DNA from: Achromobacter sp. UMC46
Lineage (GTDB): Bacteria > Pseudomonadota > Gammaproteobacteria > Burkholderiales > Burkholderiaceae_B
Assembly (NCBI RefSeq): GCF_014170335.1
Contig: NZ_LZZS01000005.1
Location: forward strand, 310,001 to 374,000
Direction: 5' to 3'
DNA length: 64,000 nucleotides
How positions within the stretch are numbered: the stretch's first letter is position 1; each line of letters begins with the position of its first letter. Shown here one piece after another: positions 9,323-18,197 of this stretch. The translations under genes were made by a program, and so were the position numbers. The notes beneath the pieces were generated by a model. That model was given only the letters and a program-made list of their open reading frames with translations, made no database searches and had not been told where the DNA came from.

Positions 9323-9838
9323 CTACGCGTACATCACGCTGAAGCAGCGCTGCAGGGCTTTGGACATGGTCTTCTTCACGATATCCAGCGAATGCCCCGT
9401 GCGCTGCGCGACGTCGGGATACGACAGGCCTTCCAGTTGCGCCAGCAGGAAGATGGCGCGGGTACGCGCATCCATGCCGTCCACCAGGCGGCAGAGTTCG
9501 ACCAGCGTCTCCACCACAATCAGGCGCGATTCGACCGAGGGCTCACACGGTTCGCCCCGCGCGGTCAGCACGTCCAGATAGGCGGCCTCGATGACGCCGC
9601 GGCGGTGGTGGCGAAACAGCAGGCGCTTGGCGACGGTGGTCAGGTAGGCCCGTGGCTGGGCCAGGATCGGCTGCGGGTCCACCCCCATGATGCGTTCGAA
9701 CGTGTCATGCGCCAGATCGGCCGCATGGTCCGAGCCGCCCAGGCGACGCCTGAGGAAACCGAGCAGCCAGCGATGGTGTTCGACATACAGCGTCTGGATC
9801 GCGTCGTGCGCGGGGGTGGCGGGAATGGGGTCGGACAC
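9323..9838 (-). CDS. FecI-type ECF sigma factor
   Basis: An extracytoplasmic-function sigma factor, 171 residues from the GTG at 9836-9838. A TTG at 9871 would add 11 residues but has no ribosome site. Region 2 is visible (LYVEHHRWLLGFLRRRLGG, then ADLAHDTFERIM) and region 4 ends with GLSYPDVAQRTGHSLDIVKK. It is first in the operon sigma - anti-sigma - receptor, so it probably directs transcription of the receptor when siderophore is bound. A weak Fur-like site lies just upstream at 9864-9882, consistent with iron repression. Confidence 0.9.
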   Translation of the reverse strand: MSDPIPATPAHDAIQTLYVEHHRWLLGFLRRRLGGSDHAADLAHDTFERIMGVDPQPILAQPRAYLTTVAKRLLFRHHRRGVIEAAYLDVLTARGEPCEPSVESRLIVVETLVELCRLVDGMDARTRAIFLLAQLEGLSYPDVAQRTGHSLDIVKKTMSKALQRCFSVMYA

Positions 9839-9863
9839 GACGGGAGCTCGTTGCGTAATTTTT

Positions 9864-9882
9864 GATAACAAGAATTAATCGC
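9864..9882 (-). promoter_or_regulatory. Possible Fur box upstream of the FecI-type gene
   Basis: An AT-rich 19-base stretch just before the sigma-factor start matches about 10-11 of 19 positions of the GATAATGATAATCATTATC Fur consensus, including an intact TTATC end. The match is modest, but position and gene content fit iron repression. Confidence 0.3.
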
Positions 9883-9950
9883 ATTCTATTCGAGGTCGCT
9901 CTGCCCCGCCACCCGCCATTCCCCCGTTTGCAACACTGCCCGCAAAAGGT

Positions 9951-10868
9951 TCAACGGAAAACGTCGATCCCGCGCATCAGCGCTTGCGCCATCCTGGGCT
10001 GGCGCAGTTGCTCCAGCCACCATTGCAACGCCCGGCCCTCGTGCCCGCCGCGCCACGCCAGATACAGCAGGTTCGGCTCGCGCGGCGTCTCGGTCGCCTT
10101 TTCCACCAGTTCGCCGCGTTCCAGCAAGGACGCGACGCGGTGGCGCGGCACCCAGCCCACGCCCAGTCCGTCGCGCTGCGCCAGGATCTTGGCCCGCATG
10201 CTGGGCACGGCCAGCACCGCCTGGCCGCCCACCCGGCCATAGCCGCGTGCTGAGGCGCCGCGCGACGTGTCCGCCACCACGACGGCGCGATGCTGCTGGA
10301 TCTGGTCCTGGCGCAAGGGCGCTTTCGCCTTCGCCAGAGGATGCCGGCGAGACACGGCGAATAGCCACTCCATTTCGCCCAGTGCCGCCCATTGCAGATT
10401 CGGCATAGACTGGGGCTCGTTCGTCGCCCCCACGATCAGGTCGGCCCGGCCTTCGCGCAGCGCTTCCCAGGTCCCGCCCAGCACTTCATGCGTGAAGCGC
10501 AGCGTTACCCCGGACTCCAGCCCGTCGAACGCCTGGATCAGGGGCGACATCAATTCAAATTCCAGGATCTCGTCGCTGACGATATGCAGCCGGTCTTCCC
10601 AGCCGCTAGCCACCTGCTTGACGCGCTGCGTCAGGCGCGACACGTCCAGCATCAGCCGGGCGGCCTCGTCGGCAAGCAACTGGCCCGCCGGCGTCAGTTG
10701 CAGCCGGTACCGGCGACGGTCGAACAGCAGCGCGTCGAACCGTTCTTCCAGTTGCCGGGCCGCGTGCGATACCGAAGACGGCGCCCGCCCCAGCTTCACC
10801 GCCGCGCGCGACAGGCTGCCGCTGTCGCGGATGGCTTCCAGCAGCGCCAGTTCATTCACCGTCAACAT
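9951..10868 (-). CDS. LysR family transcriptional regulator, divergent from SDR
   Basis: A LysR regulator of 305 residues starting at the ATG 10866-10868 (MLTVNELALLEAIRDSGSL). Upstream in-frame residues are arginine-rich shadow sequence. The recognition helix reads SSVSHAARQLEERFD. The effector domain resembles regulators that activate an adjacent oxidoreductase. The divergent partner is the short-chain dehydrogenase at 10972. The shared 103-base region contains two TCGAACG motifs (near 10884 and 10948) that could be half-sites. Confidence 0.88.
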   Translation of the reverse strand: MLTVNELALLEAIRDSGSLSRAAVKLGRAPSSVSHAARQLEERFDALLFDRRRYRLQLTPAGQLLADEAARLMLDVSRLTQRVKQVASGWEDRLHIVSDEILEFELMSPLIQAFDGLESGVTLRFTHEVLGGTWEALREGRADLIVGATNEPQSMPNLQWAALGEMEWLFAVSRRHPLAKAKAPLRQDQIQQHRAVVVADTSRGASARGYGRVGGQAVLAVPSMRAKILAQRDGLGVGWVPRHRVASLLERGELVEKATETPREPNLLYLAWRGGHEGRALQWWLEQLRQPRMAQALMRGIDVFR

Positions 10869-10971
10869 GTGCAATTCCTTCGAACGTGTTCGTCCGGAAG
10901 ATCGTACGACAAAGCGCCGCCCCCGGCGCACTATGGCTACACCTTATCGAACGACTCCCAAGGAGATCACC

Positions 10972-11721
10972 ATGAACCGTTTTGAACAGAAGACCGTTTT
11001 GGTCACCGGCGGCACCAGCGGCATCGGCCTGGCGGCCGCCCAGGCCTTCGCGGCGGAAGGCGCCCGCGTCATCGTCACCGGGCGCGACGCCGCCGCCCTG
11101 GAGACCACCCGCGCCGCGCTGGGCGCGCGCGCCGTGGCCATCCAGAACACCGCCGGCGCGCCCGGCGCGGCCGCCGCCCTGGCCGATGCCCTGCGGACAG
11201 CGGGCATCCGGCTGGACGCGGTCTTCGTGAACGCCGGCATCGCCAAGTTCGCCACGTTGGCCGACGCCACCGAAGACCTTTGGGACCAGACCTTCAATAC
11301 CAACATCAAAGGCGTGTTCTTCCAGCTGCAGGCCTTGGACCCGCTGTTGAACCCGGGCGCCTCCATCGTGCTGAACGGGTCGATCAACGCCCACATCGGC
11401 ATGCCGGCGTCGTCCATCTACGCCGCCAGCAAGGCCGCGCTGATCTCGTTGGCCAAGACCTTGTCGGCCGAATTGCTGCCGCGCGGCATCCGCGTGAATG
11501 TGGTCAGCCCGGGCCCGATCTCGACGCCCATCTACGGCAAACTGGGCCTGGACGCCGAAGCCCTGGAAAAGACCGCCGCCGGCATCCAGGCGCAGATTCC
11601 GCTGGGTCGCTTCGGCACGCCGCAAGAGCTGGCGTCCACGGTGCTGCACCTGGCCGCGCCGGAGTCCGCCTTCATCGTCGGCACCGAGATCATCGTGGAC
11701 GGCGGAATGAGCCAGCTCTGA
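10972..11721 (+). CDS. Short-chain dehydrogenase/reductase (SDR)
   Basis: A 249-residue NAD(P)-dependent oxidoreductase of the classical SDR family. The cofactor-binding TGGTSGIG motif is at residues 12-19, the NAG motif near residue 83, and the catalytic Ser-Tyr-Lys set appears as NGSINAH and YAASKAAL. The C-terminal GTEIIVDGGMSQL is typical. The start is fixed by AAGGAGATCACC directly before the ATG. It diverges from a LysR gene, so induction by that regulator is likely. The substrate is unknown. Confidence 0.92.
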   Translation: MNRFEQKTVLVTGGTSGIGLAAAQAFAAEGARVIVTGRDAAALETTRAALGARAVAIQNTAGAPGAAAALADALRTAGIRLDAVFVNAGIAKFATLADATEDLWDQTFNTNIKGVFFQLQALDPLLNPGASIVLNGSINAHIGMPASSIYAASKAALISLAKTLSAELLPRGIRVNVVSPGPISTPIYGKLGLDAEALEKTAAGIQAQIPLGRFGTPQELASTVLHLAAPESAFIVGTEIIVDGGMSQL

Positions 11722-11732
11722 GGCCGATGCGG

Positions 11733-12518
11733 TTACGCCCCGATCGAACGCAATGCGCGCTTGCAGATGCGTTCGGTCGCGGCGGACGGCTTGCCGGCCA
11801 GCCACCGCGCGCACACAGCCCGCACCCACGCCGGCTGGTCCTTGCTGGCGTCGTTCAGCCAGTTCGCCACCGAATCCTGCACATAGGCCGACGGGTCGGC
11901 CCGAAGCGGGTCCAGCAGCGGCAGCGCAATACCCGGATCTGCCTTCAGCGCCGCGATGTGGGCGCACCAGACCCCGCGCGGACGCAGGGATTCACTGGCG
12001 AAGCGGCGCACGCGCTCGGACGGATCCCGGGTCCAGGGCCGCAACGCCTGCACCGACGCTTCCAGCTCGCCGGCGAGAATCGGGCGCACCGCCAGCCACG
12101 CCCATTCGCGCACGCCAAAATGGGCGTCGTCCGCCAAGGGGCGGATGCGGTCCAGGCGCGCTTGCAACGGCAGGTCCGTCCGGGCGCCTACCAGGAAGCA
12201 GGCCCAGCCGCGCACCGTATCAGAGGCGTGTTCCCTCAATTGCGCGTCCGCATCGCGGCCCAGGTGGCCGCTCAGGATCTGCGCGGCCACCGCCATGCGC
12301 TTGGAAATGCCCGTGGCCGCCTGCGCCCGCATCTGCGCGATGGCGTCGTCACCCGCCTGCGGCACCACCGCCTGCATCAGCGCCGCAAAATCCACCGCCA
12401 GGCATTCGGTCAGGGTCGTCGCCGGCGCCCCCGCGTTCAATTGCGCCAGCCTGGCCGCGCTGATGTCCTTGACGCCTCGGCCCGAGGCTTTGGCGGGCGA
12501 TGATGGGGTCCGGGTCAT
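11733..12518 (-). CDS. DNA alkylation repair protein (AlkD-like HEAT repeat)
   Basis: A 261-residue all-helical protein of the DNA alkylation repair (AlkC/AlkD-like) family. These proteins use HEAT-like repeats to grip DNA and excise bulky or cationic alkylated bases. Repeat helices are evident in HFGVREWAWLAVRPIL, RDPSERVRRFASESLRPRGVW and PSAYVQDSVANWLNDASKD. The last two motifs are characteristic of the family. Its start overlaps the stop of the MarR gene by four bases (ATGA), so the pair is one operon and the regulator may sense the damaging agent. Confidence 0.85.
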   Translation of the reverse strand: MTRTPSSPAKASGRGVKDISAARLAQLNAGAPATTLTECLAVDFAALMQAVVPQAGDDAIAQMRAQAATGISKRMAVAAQILSGHLGRDADAQLREHASDTVRGWACFLVGARTDLPLQARLDRIRPLADDAHFGVREWAWLAVRPILAGELEASVQALRPWTRDPSERVRRFASESLRPRGVWCAHIAALKADPGIALPLLDPLRADPSAYVQDSVANWLNDASKDQPAWVRAVCARWLAGKPSAATERICKRALRSIGA

Positions 12519-13054
12519 TGCGCCCCCTTCCGAAACGCCGCGCGGCCAGTATCGGTGCCCAGCCAGACCCGGGCCAGCAGGTCGCTCAACCGCGCCTTGT
12601 CCGCCGCGTCCAGGCCCGCGAACAGGGAGCCGATCCAGTCCGTGTGTTCCTTGAACAGCTTCGCCGCCGCCGACTTGCCCTTGGCGGTCAGCGTCACCGT
12701 GACCCTGCGGCGGTCATCCAGGCCGGCTTCACGCTGCACAAAGCCATCGCGCTCCAGCCCGTCGACGAGCCCTGAGATGGTTGCGCGCGTCACCCCTGCC
12801 CCGTCCGCAAGCTGATGCGGCGACAAGCCGTCCGCCTGCTCGTGCAGCAGGAACAGCAGCACGAACTTGCCTTCCGACAACTGCTTGGGCGCCAGCCGCG
12901 CCGCGCAATCGCGGTCGATGGCGTTGGCCAGCGACAACAGCTGAAAGCACAAGCCGATGTCGTCTGCCGAGGCCAGCCCGCGCCGGGCCGCTTCGTCCAG
13001 CAACGCATGGTGTTTGGGTTCCAGCATGGGCGGCGTGCGCGTCATGTCGAGCAT
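12515..13054 (-). CDS. MarR family transcriptional regulator
   Basis: A 179-residue winged-helix repressor. The MarR fold is seen in LADGAGVTRATISGLVDGLERDGFV followed by the wing DDRRRVTVTLTAKG. A helical N-terminal dimerisation region precedes it. It is translationally coupled to the downstream alkylation-repair gene. A palindromic sequence 35-53 bases before its start (13089-13107) is a candidate autoregulatory operator. The ligand is unknown. Confidence 0.92.
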   Translation of the reverse strand: MLDMTRTPPMLEPKHHALLDEAARRGLASADDIGLCFQLLSLANAIDRDCAARLAPKQLSEGKFVLLFLLHEQADGLSPHQLADGAGVTRATISGLVDGLERDGFVQREAGLDDRRRVTVTLTAKGKSAAAKLFKEHTDWIGSLFAGLDAADKARLSDLLARVWLGTDTGRAAFRKGAQ

Positions 13055-13088
13055 GGGCGTCTTCCTTTTTTTCGATTCAATAGCAAAT

Positions 13089-13107
13089 AGTAAGGCGCCT
13101 AATTACT
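13089..13107 (-). promoter_or_regulatory. Candidate MarR operator
   Basis: The core TAAGGCGCCTAA (13091-13102) is an inverted repeat with one mismatch per arm, nested in AGTAA...TTACT (13089-13093 and 13103-13107). It sits in the MarR promoter region and has the size of a MarR-family operator. The assignment is by position and symmetry only. Confidence 0.35.
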
Positions 13108-13147
13108 TTAGCGCAAGCCGCTGCCGTGCGTACCGGTATCATCGGGA

Positions 13148-13669
13148 ATGGCCCAGCAACCGACCCCCGCGCCCATGCCCTGCACCCCCGCATGCGTGAC
13201 CCTGCGCCGCGTGCGAACCGGCGATGTGCCCATGATCCTGGCGATGGAATCCGACCCGGCGGTCATGCGGCACAGTACCGGCGTCAAGCCCGCCACCCAG
13301 GCGCGGCGCCAGGAATTACTGGCGTGGCTGCATGAACCGCATACCGACATCGGCCACTGGACCGTCCTGGCCGACGGCGCCGCCGTCGGCTGGATCAGTC
13401 TGGTTCCCCTGGAAGACGGCGGCCGCATCCAACTGGCCTACCGCCTGTGCCGCGCCGCCTGGGGCCATGGATACGCCACGCTGGCGGGCCGGCTGCTGTG
13501 CGGCCACGCCTGGCGCGTACTGGACGTCCCCGAGCTGGTGGCCGTGGTCTGGCCCGGCAACCAGGCCTCGATACGCGTATTGGAAAAGCTGGGCTTCGCC
13601 TTCAGCGCCTACGAACAGCACTACGACCGCAGCACGGCGGTCTACGCCTTGCCGCGCCCGACCACTTGA
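13148..13669 (+). CDS. GNAT N-acetyltransferase (RimJ/RimL-like)
   Basis: A 173-residue acetyltransferase of the type that modifies protein N-termini or small amines. The N-terminal VTLRRVRTGDVPMILAM is the usual RimJ/RimL opening. The acetyl-CoA-binding turn is CRAAWGHGYATLAGRLL, with the Q/RxxGxG/A pattern partly altered. NQASIRVLEKLGFAF is the conserved motif B. The first 16 residues before VTLRR may be excess if a later start is used, but no better ATG is present before it. Confidence 0.85.
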   Translation: MAQQPTPAPMPCTPACVTLRRVRTGDVPMILAMESDPAVMRHSTGVKPATQARRQELLAWLHEPHTDIGHWTVLADGAAVGWISLVPLEDGGRIQLAYRLCRAAWGHGYATLAGRLLCGHAWRVLDVPELVAVVWPGNQASIRVLEKLGFAFSAYEQHYDRSTAVYALPRPTT

Positions 13670-13716
13670 TCTGCCCTATCATTCTGACCCGATCCCCTTT
13701 CACGGAACCGCCCCGC

Positions 13717-14214
13717 ATGTCCGACACCGCTCAGCCCTTCGACGTCCAAGCCTTCATCGCCCAAAGCGTGGAAGGCATGCGTGCCGCCACCAGCGCGCAT
13801 TGCGCCACCTGGCATCTGGACGAGGCCGAGCAATGGTCGGTGGACATGGACAGCGCCAGCATCGTCTTCCAACTGCCCGGCGGCATCACCGCGACGGCGC
13901 CCGTGCAGATCGTCGGCACGTCCAACAGCGCCGACGGCAGCTTCCTGTGGGGCTGGGACCACCCGTCCGTGCCCGCCGAACTGTCCGAACACGCGCAATT
14001 GGCGCTGGCGTTCGGACGCGCGCACGGCCTTGCCGCCTACACCCACCGCAAAGTCCAGTGCGACGACGCCCAGGCCTGGGAGTTCGCGGCCGTGGCCATG
14101 CGCCTGGGCGACGCCAACGGCACGTATCGGGCCCAGGCCTCTGACACCGCCTATGTGTGGATGACGTTCGGGCAAGTGACGTTGTCCGCGGCATCGAGCC
14201 AAACGGAAAACTGA
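13717..14214 (+). CDS. DUF6882 family protein
   Basis: A 165-residue soluble protein starting at ATG 13717 (MSDTAQPFDV). The composition and motifs (WSVDMDSASIVFQL, then GSFLWGWDHPSVP and the C-terminal AYVWMTFG) match the DUF6882 family, small proteins of unknown function. No signal peptide is seen. It follows the GNAT gene by 47 bases and precedes the exported protein at 14222 by 7 bases, so the last two are probably co-transcribed. Confidence 0.72.
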   Translation: MSDTAQPFDVQAFIAQSVEGMRAATSAHCATWHLDEAEQWSVDMDSASIVFQLPGGITATAPVQIVGTSNSADGSFLWGWDHPSVPAELSEHAQLALAFGRAHGLAAYTHRKVQCDDAQAWEFAAVAMRLGDANGTYRAQASDTAYVWMTFGQVTLSAASSQTEN

Positions 14215-14221
14215 CCGTTCC

Positions 14222-15496
14222 ATGATCCCGCGCCGTCTGCCCCATCCGCCCCGCTCGACCCTTGCCGCGCTGGCGCTGGCCTTGCTGGCGCACGCCGGCA
14301 TGGCTCACGCCGCCCCGCGCGTCGTGTACTCGGGAACGCTGCAAGGCGCGGGCGATGTGGTGATGGAGCTGGACGCCAAGCCGGCGGACAACGGCATGCT
14401 GACAGGCCGCTACTTCTATCCGAAGCGCGGCGTCGACATTCCGCTGAAAGGCACGCCGCAGGCGCTGGTCGAACCGAAGACCTATCAAGCGCTGGTCGAA
14501 GCCGGCAAAGACCCGGAATCGGACGACCCGGCAGCGCATGCCGCCGCCACCTGGCAAGGCACGCGCGGCGCCGACAGCTACCAAGGCCATTGGACCGACG
14601 CCCGCACCGGCAAGCAGCGCGCCTTCACTCTGCGCCGCGTGGCCGAATACGATCCCGACGCGTCCGCGCCGGGCAGCGTGCAGGCCGTCACCAATGCGAT
14701 CAGCGGCGGCGTCGGCAGCGGCATCGACGTGAACGTCGGCATCAACGCCCAAACCGCCCCCTATGAAACCCTGAAGCTGGCCGGCCATGCCGTGCCTCTC
14801 GGCCAGGACAGCGGCACCGGTCCGGTCGCCTACCGGATGTGGCGCGACCAGCGCACGAAATTCACTTACCCGCGGCTAATCCGGCACCCCGACCCGCAGG
14901 TCTTGACGCGCATCAACGGGCTGCTTGAACAGCGCCATTGGCAAATGAACCTGGCGGCGCTGGCCTGCATGGCGTCGGCCTACACCGACGGCAACCCCGC
15001 CGCCGGCACGCTGGGCAGCTACGACGACGAAGCCGTCACCGTCGCGTGGCTGTCCAAGGCCCTGATGACCGTGACCGAAGCCGGCAGCCTGTATTGCGGC
15101 GGTGCGCACCCCGACAACCACTTCGAGCCCTACACCTTCGATCTGCTGCGCGGCGAGTATCTGGACTGGAACCGCGTCCTGGACGCCTACGTGCCCGGCG
15201 AAGACGGCTACCGCAAGGAAAGCCCCGCCCTGCTGGCCTTGATGGAAAAAGCGCGCGCGCCGCTGGCAGCTTCGAACGCCAAAGTGGGAACGGACGACGA
15301 TTCGCTGGAAAGCTGCTCGGACCTGTGGCCCAGCTATCTGGCCTTGGGCACAGAATCGCCGGGCGTGCTGACGCTGTCGATTTCCGGCATCGGCCATGCA
15401 ATGGGCGTCTGCCTGGGCACCCATGCCACGGTGCCGTTCAAGGACCTGACGCCCTACCTGGCACCGGGCGGGCAGGCGTACCTGGTCACGGAGTAA
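14222..15496 (+). CDS. Exported protein of unknown function
   Basis: A 424-residue protein with a clear signal peptide cleaved near residue 30 (LAHAGMAHA|APRVVYSG). The N-terminal third contains beta-rich sequence (GDVVMELDAKPADNGMLTGRYFY). The C-terminal part carries YCGGAHPDNHFEPYTFDL, close to the DUF3298-type pattern seen in periplasmic and cell-wall proteins of unknown function. Four cysteines in the mature part (ALACMAS, LYCGGA, LESCSD, MGVCLG) may form disulphides. It is probably periplasmic and translated with the DUF6882 gene. No function is assigned. Confidence 0.7.
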   Translation: MIPRRLPHPPRSTLAALALALLAHAGMAHAAPRVVYSGTLQGAGDVVMELDAKPADNGMLTGRYFYPKRGVDIPLKGTPQALVEPKTYQALVEAGKDPESDDPAAHAAATWQGTRGADSYQGHWTDARTGKQRAFTLRRVAEYDPDASAPGSVQAVTNAISGGVGSGIDVNVGINAQTAPYETLKLAGHAVPLGQDSGTGPVAYRMWRDQRTKFTYPRLIRHPDPQVLTRINGLLEQRHWQMNLAALACMASAYTDGNPAAGTLGSYDDEAVTVAWLSKALMTVTEAGSLYCGGAHPDNHFEPYTFDLLRGEYLDWNRVLDAYVPGEDGYRKESPALLALMEKARAPLAASNAKVGTDDDSLESCSDLWPSYLALGTESPGVLTLSISGIGHAMGVCLGTHATVPFKDLTPYLAPGGQAYLVTE

Positions 15497-15516
15497 CCAG
15501 GAAACCGGGCGGCCCC

Positions 15517-17475
15517 TTACCGGTACAGCACCGTCGGCAACCACATCCCGATCCCCGGAAACATGTACAGCAGGAAAATGGCCACGACCTGAATCCCCAT
15601 GAACGGCATCATGCCCAGGAAAATCTGGTTCAGCGTCACATGGGGCGGCGACACGCCTTTCAGGTAGAACGCGGACATGGCCACGGGCGGCGACAGGAAC
15701 GCGGTCTGCAGGTTCAGCGCCACCAGCAGCCCGAAGAACAGCGGGTCGATGCCGAATGCGTTCAAGAGCGGCACGAAGATGGGCATGAAGATCACGATGA
15801 TCTCGGTCCATTCCAGCGGCCAGCCCAGCAGGAAGATGATGACCTGCGCCAGCAGCAGGAACTGGATGGGCGTCAGGCCCAGCGACAGCACCCAGTCTTC
15901 GATGATGCGCTGGCCGCCCAGCAGCGCGAACGCGGCCGAAAAGATCGATGAACCCACGAACAGCCAGCACACCATCGCGCTGGTCTTGGCGGTCAGGAAC
16001 ACCGATTCCCGCAGCACCGGCAGGTTCAGGCGCCGGTACGCCAGCGCCAGCAACGCCCCGCCCATCGCCCCCATGGCGGCGGCCTCGCTGGGCGTGGCCA
16101 GGCCGAAGGCGATCGACCCCAGCACCGCCGCGATCATGACCGCAAGCGGAAAGAACGACGACATCAGCATCTTGAAGATTTCCAGCCGCGCCCAGGTCAG
16201 CGCCGCATAGAACACCACCAGCATCGCGGCGCATATCGCCACGAAGATCCAGAACCCTTTGGGCGCCGCGAGGGACGCTGCGGCAGTCTCGGCGGGCGCG
16301 GCGGCAGCGGTAGCAGCGGCTGGGGCCGATGCCGCCGGCGTGCCCGGCGGTTCGGTCAGGCCGGAGGCCCCGGCGTCCGGTGACGGCGGCTCGGCCAGCT
16401 CACCCGAAGGCGGCTCCGCCAGGCCACCCGCATCCGGCTCGCTCAGGCCCGAGCCCGTATCGAAACCGCCCGATCCGAGTTGCAGTTCCGCGGGGATGTC
16501 GTACACCACCTGCGGCCGGGTCACTCCGTGGTGCACCACCGCCACCAGCAGCAGGACCAGCGCCAGCGGCGCCAGCGCCGTCGCCATGTTGCGCAGCAGG
16601 AAGCCTAAGGGCACGTCGCGGTTGCGCCGGCCCTTGAACAAGGCGGCCACCATGCCGGTCAGCGCCCGCGTGTAGCCCGTCGCGGCCAGCGCGCGGGTTT
16701 CCGGCGGCAGCGGCACGCCGCGCTCGTTCAGCGGCAGCGGCGGCGCCATGTCCGGGCGCAACTTGGCCACCAGGATCACGTACAGCATGTACAGGCCCGC
16801 CAGCATGATCCCCGGAAACAGCGCGCCCGCATACAGCTGCACCACCGACACCCCGGTTGTTGCGCCGTAGACGATCAGCATCACCGAGGGCGGCAGCAGG
16901 ATGCCCAGGCAACCGCCTGCCGTGATCGAGCCCGCCGTCAGCCGCACGCTGTAGCCGGCCTTCAGCATCGCGGGCATCGCCAGCAGCCCCATCAGCGTCA
17001 CCACCGCGCCGACGATGCCGGTCGCCGTGGCGAAGATCGCGCAGGTGGCCAGCGTGGCCACCGCCAGCGCGCCCGGCAGCCGCGCCAGCGCCAGGTGCAT
17101 GGACCGGAACAGCTTTTCGATCAGGTTGGCCCGTTCGACCAGATACCCCATGAAGACGAACAGCGGGATCGAGATCAGGGAATCGTTGGTCATCGTGGCG
17201 TAGGTGCGCTGCACCATCAGGTCCAGCGTCTGCCCGATGGAACGCCCCGCGTCCGCGCTCTGCATGTAATAGGCCAGGAAGGTGAACAGCACCCCCATGC
17301 CCATCAGCGTGAACGCCGTCGGAAACCCCAGCATGATCGCCACTACGATCAACGCAAGCATCAGCAAGCCGATGTGCCCCGTAGTGAGCTCGCCCCATGG
17401 GGTCAGGAAAGCGATCATCAGCAACACAATTGCGATGCACGACAGGCCAAACCACAACGCCTTGTGGATTTTCAT
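15517..17475 (-). CDS. TRAP transporter large permease (DctM-like) with a long inserted loop
   Basis: The transporting subunit of a TRAP carrier, using a sodium or proton gradient to import a carboxylate handed over by the periplasmic receptor. Family motifs include MLGFPTAFTLMGMGVLF, GGCLGILLPPSVMLIVYG and FGLATPSEAAAMGA. At 652 residues it is about 200 longer than ordinary DctM proteins. The extra part lies around residues 245-440 and includes added hydrophobic helices plus a Gly/Pro/Glu/Ala loop (about 334-406) with recurring LAEPP/LSEPD motifs. The start ATG overlaps the small-permease stop as TGATG. Confidence 0.92.
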   Translation of the reverse strand: MKIHKALWFGLSCIAIVLLMIAFLTPWGELTTGHIGLLMLALIVVAIMLGFPTAFTLMGMGVLFTFLAYYMQSADAGRSIGQTLDLMVQRTYATMTNDSLISIPLFVFMGYLVERANLIEKLFRSMHLALARLPGALAVATLATCAIFATATGIVGAVVTLMGLLAMPAMLKAGYSVRLTAGSITAGGCLGILLPPSVMLIVYGATTGVSVVQLYAGALFPGIMLAGLYMLYVILVAKLRPDMAPPLPLNERGVPLPPETRALAATGYTRALTGMVAALFKGRRNRDVPLGFLLRNMATALAPLALVLLLVAVVHHGVTRPQVVYDIPAELQLGSGGFDTGSGLSEPDAGGLAEPPSGELAEPPSPDAGASGLTEPPGTPAASAPAAATAAAAPAETAAASLAAPKGFWIFVAICAAMLVVFYAALTWARLEIFKMLMSSFFPLAVMIAAVLGSIAFGLATPSEAAAMGAMGGALLALAYRRLNLPVLRESVFLTAKTSAMVCWLFVGSSIFSAAFALLGGQRIIEDWVLSLGLTPIQFLLLAQVIIFLLGWPLEWTEIIVIFMPIFVPLLNAFGIDPLFFGLLVALNLQTAFLSPPVAMSAFYLKGVSPPHVTLNQIFLGMMPFMGIQVVAIFLLYMFPGIGMWLPTVLYR

Positions 17476-18098
17476 CAGCGGGACTCCCGGGGCGTCGTCA
17501 CGTAGCGGTCCAGTTGGGCGATGTCTTCGTCCTTCACGTGGACCATCTTCTTCAGCTTGTCCACGTCGACCTCCTCGACGTCCTCTTCGCGCGACGGCCA
17601 CGCGCCGCGCCGCAGGCACAGCACGCAGCGCAGCACCTCGGCCACGCCCTGCAGCAACAGGAACGCGCCCGCCACGGGGATGAACGCCTTGAAGGGATAG
17701 ATGGGCGGCCCGTCGGCCATCAGCGACGAGTGTTCGCCGATGGCGATGGAGTAGCCGGCGTAGTACCAGCCCGCCCACACCAGCGCGATGACGCCGGGAA
17801 AAAAGAACACGATGAACAGGATCAGGTCCAGCCCCGCCTGCACCCGCGGCGGCAGGAAGCCGTACAGGATGTCGCCGCGCACGTGCCCGTTCTTGGCCAG
17901 CGTGTAGGCCCCGGCCATCATGAACAGGATGCCGTAATACATCATCTGCATATCGAACGCCCAGGCGCTGGGCCGGTTCAGCGCATAGCGCGCGGCCACC
18001 TCCCAGCACACATGCAGGGCCAGCACGACGATCAACCAGGCGAACGTCTTCCCGACGAAAGTGGAGATGCGGTCAATCAAGCGTATGAGTCGGATCAT
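17475..18098 (-). CDS. TRAP transporter small permease (DctQ-like)
   Basis: A 207-residue inner-membrane subunit with four predicted helices (about residues 14-34, 46-66, 86-110 and 130-150). The DctQ pattern WEVAARYALNRPSAWAFD is present near residue 31, and GHVRGDILYGFLPPR follows helix 2. The start was set at ATG 18096-18098 (MIRLIRLIDRI), dropping a 13-residue basic stretch. The C-terminal tail is long and charged (EEDVEEVDVDKLKKM). It lies between the receptor gene and the large-permease gene, whose start it overlaps. Confidence 0.9.
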   Translation of the reverse strand: MIRLIRLIDRISTFVGKTFAWLIVVLALHVCWEVAARYALNRPSAWAFDMQMMYYGILFMMAGAYTLAKNGHVRGDILYGFLPPRVQAGLDLILFIVFFFPGVIALVWAGWYYAGYSIAIGEHSSLMADGPPIYPFKAFIPVAGAFLLLQGVAEVLRCVLCLRRGAWPSREEDVEEVDVDKLKKMVHVKDEDIAQLDRYVTTPRESR

Positions 18099-18197
18099 CG
18101 GGCATCCAGGACGAGACGCATGGCGCCGTGGGCGCACACGCCGCCCACCTGGCCTGCCCCCGAGGGAGCAGCAAGCGGGCGGCCAGGCAGACAGGCG

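Noticed and set aside
6566..9865. A 1099-codon open frame on the plus strand opposite the TonB receptor, FecR and sigma genes
   Set aside because: It spans three clear genes of the other strand, has shadow composition and no domain.
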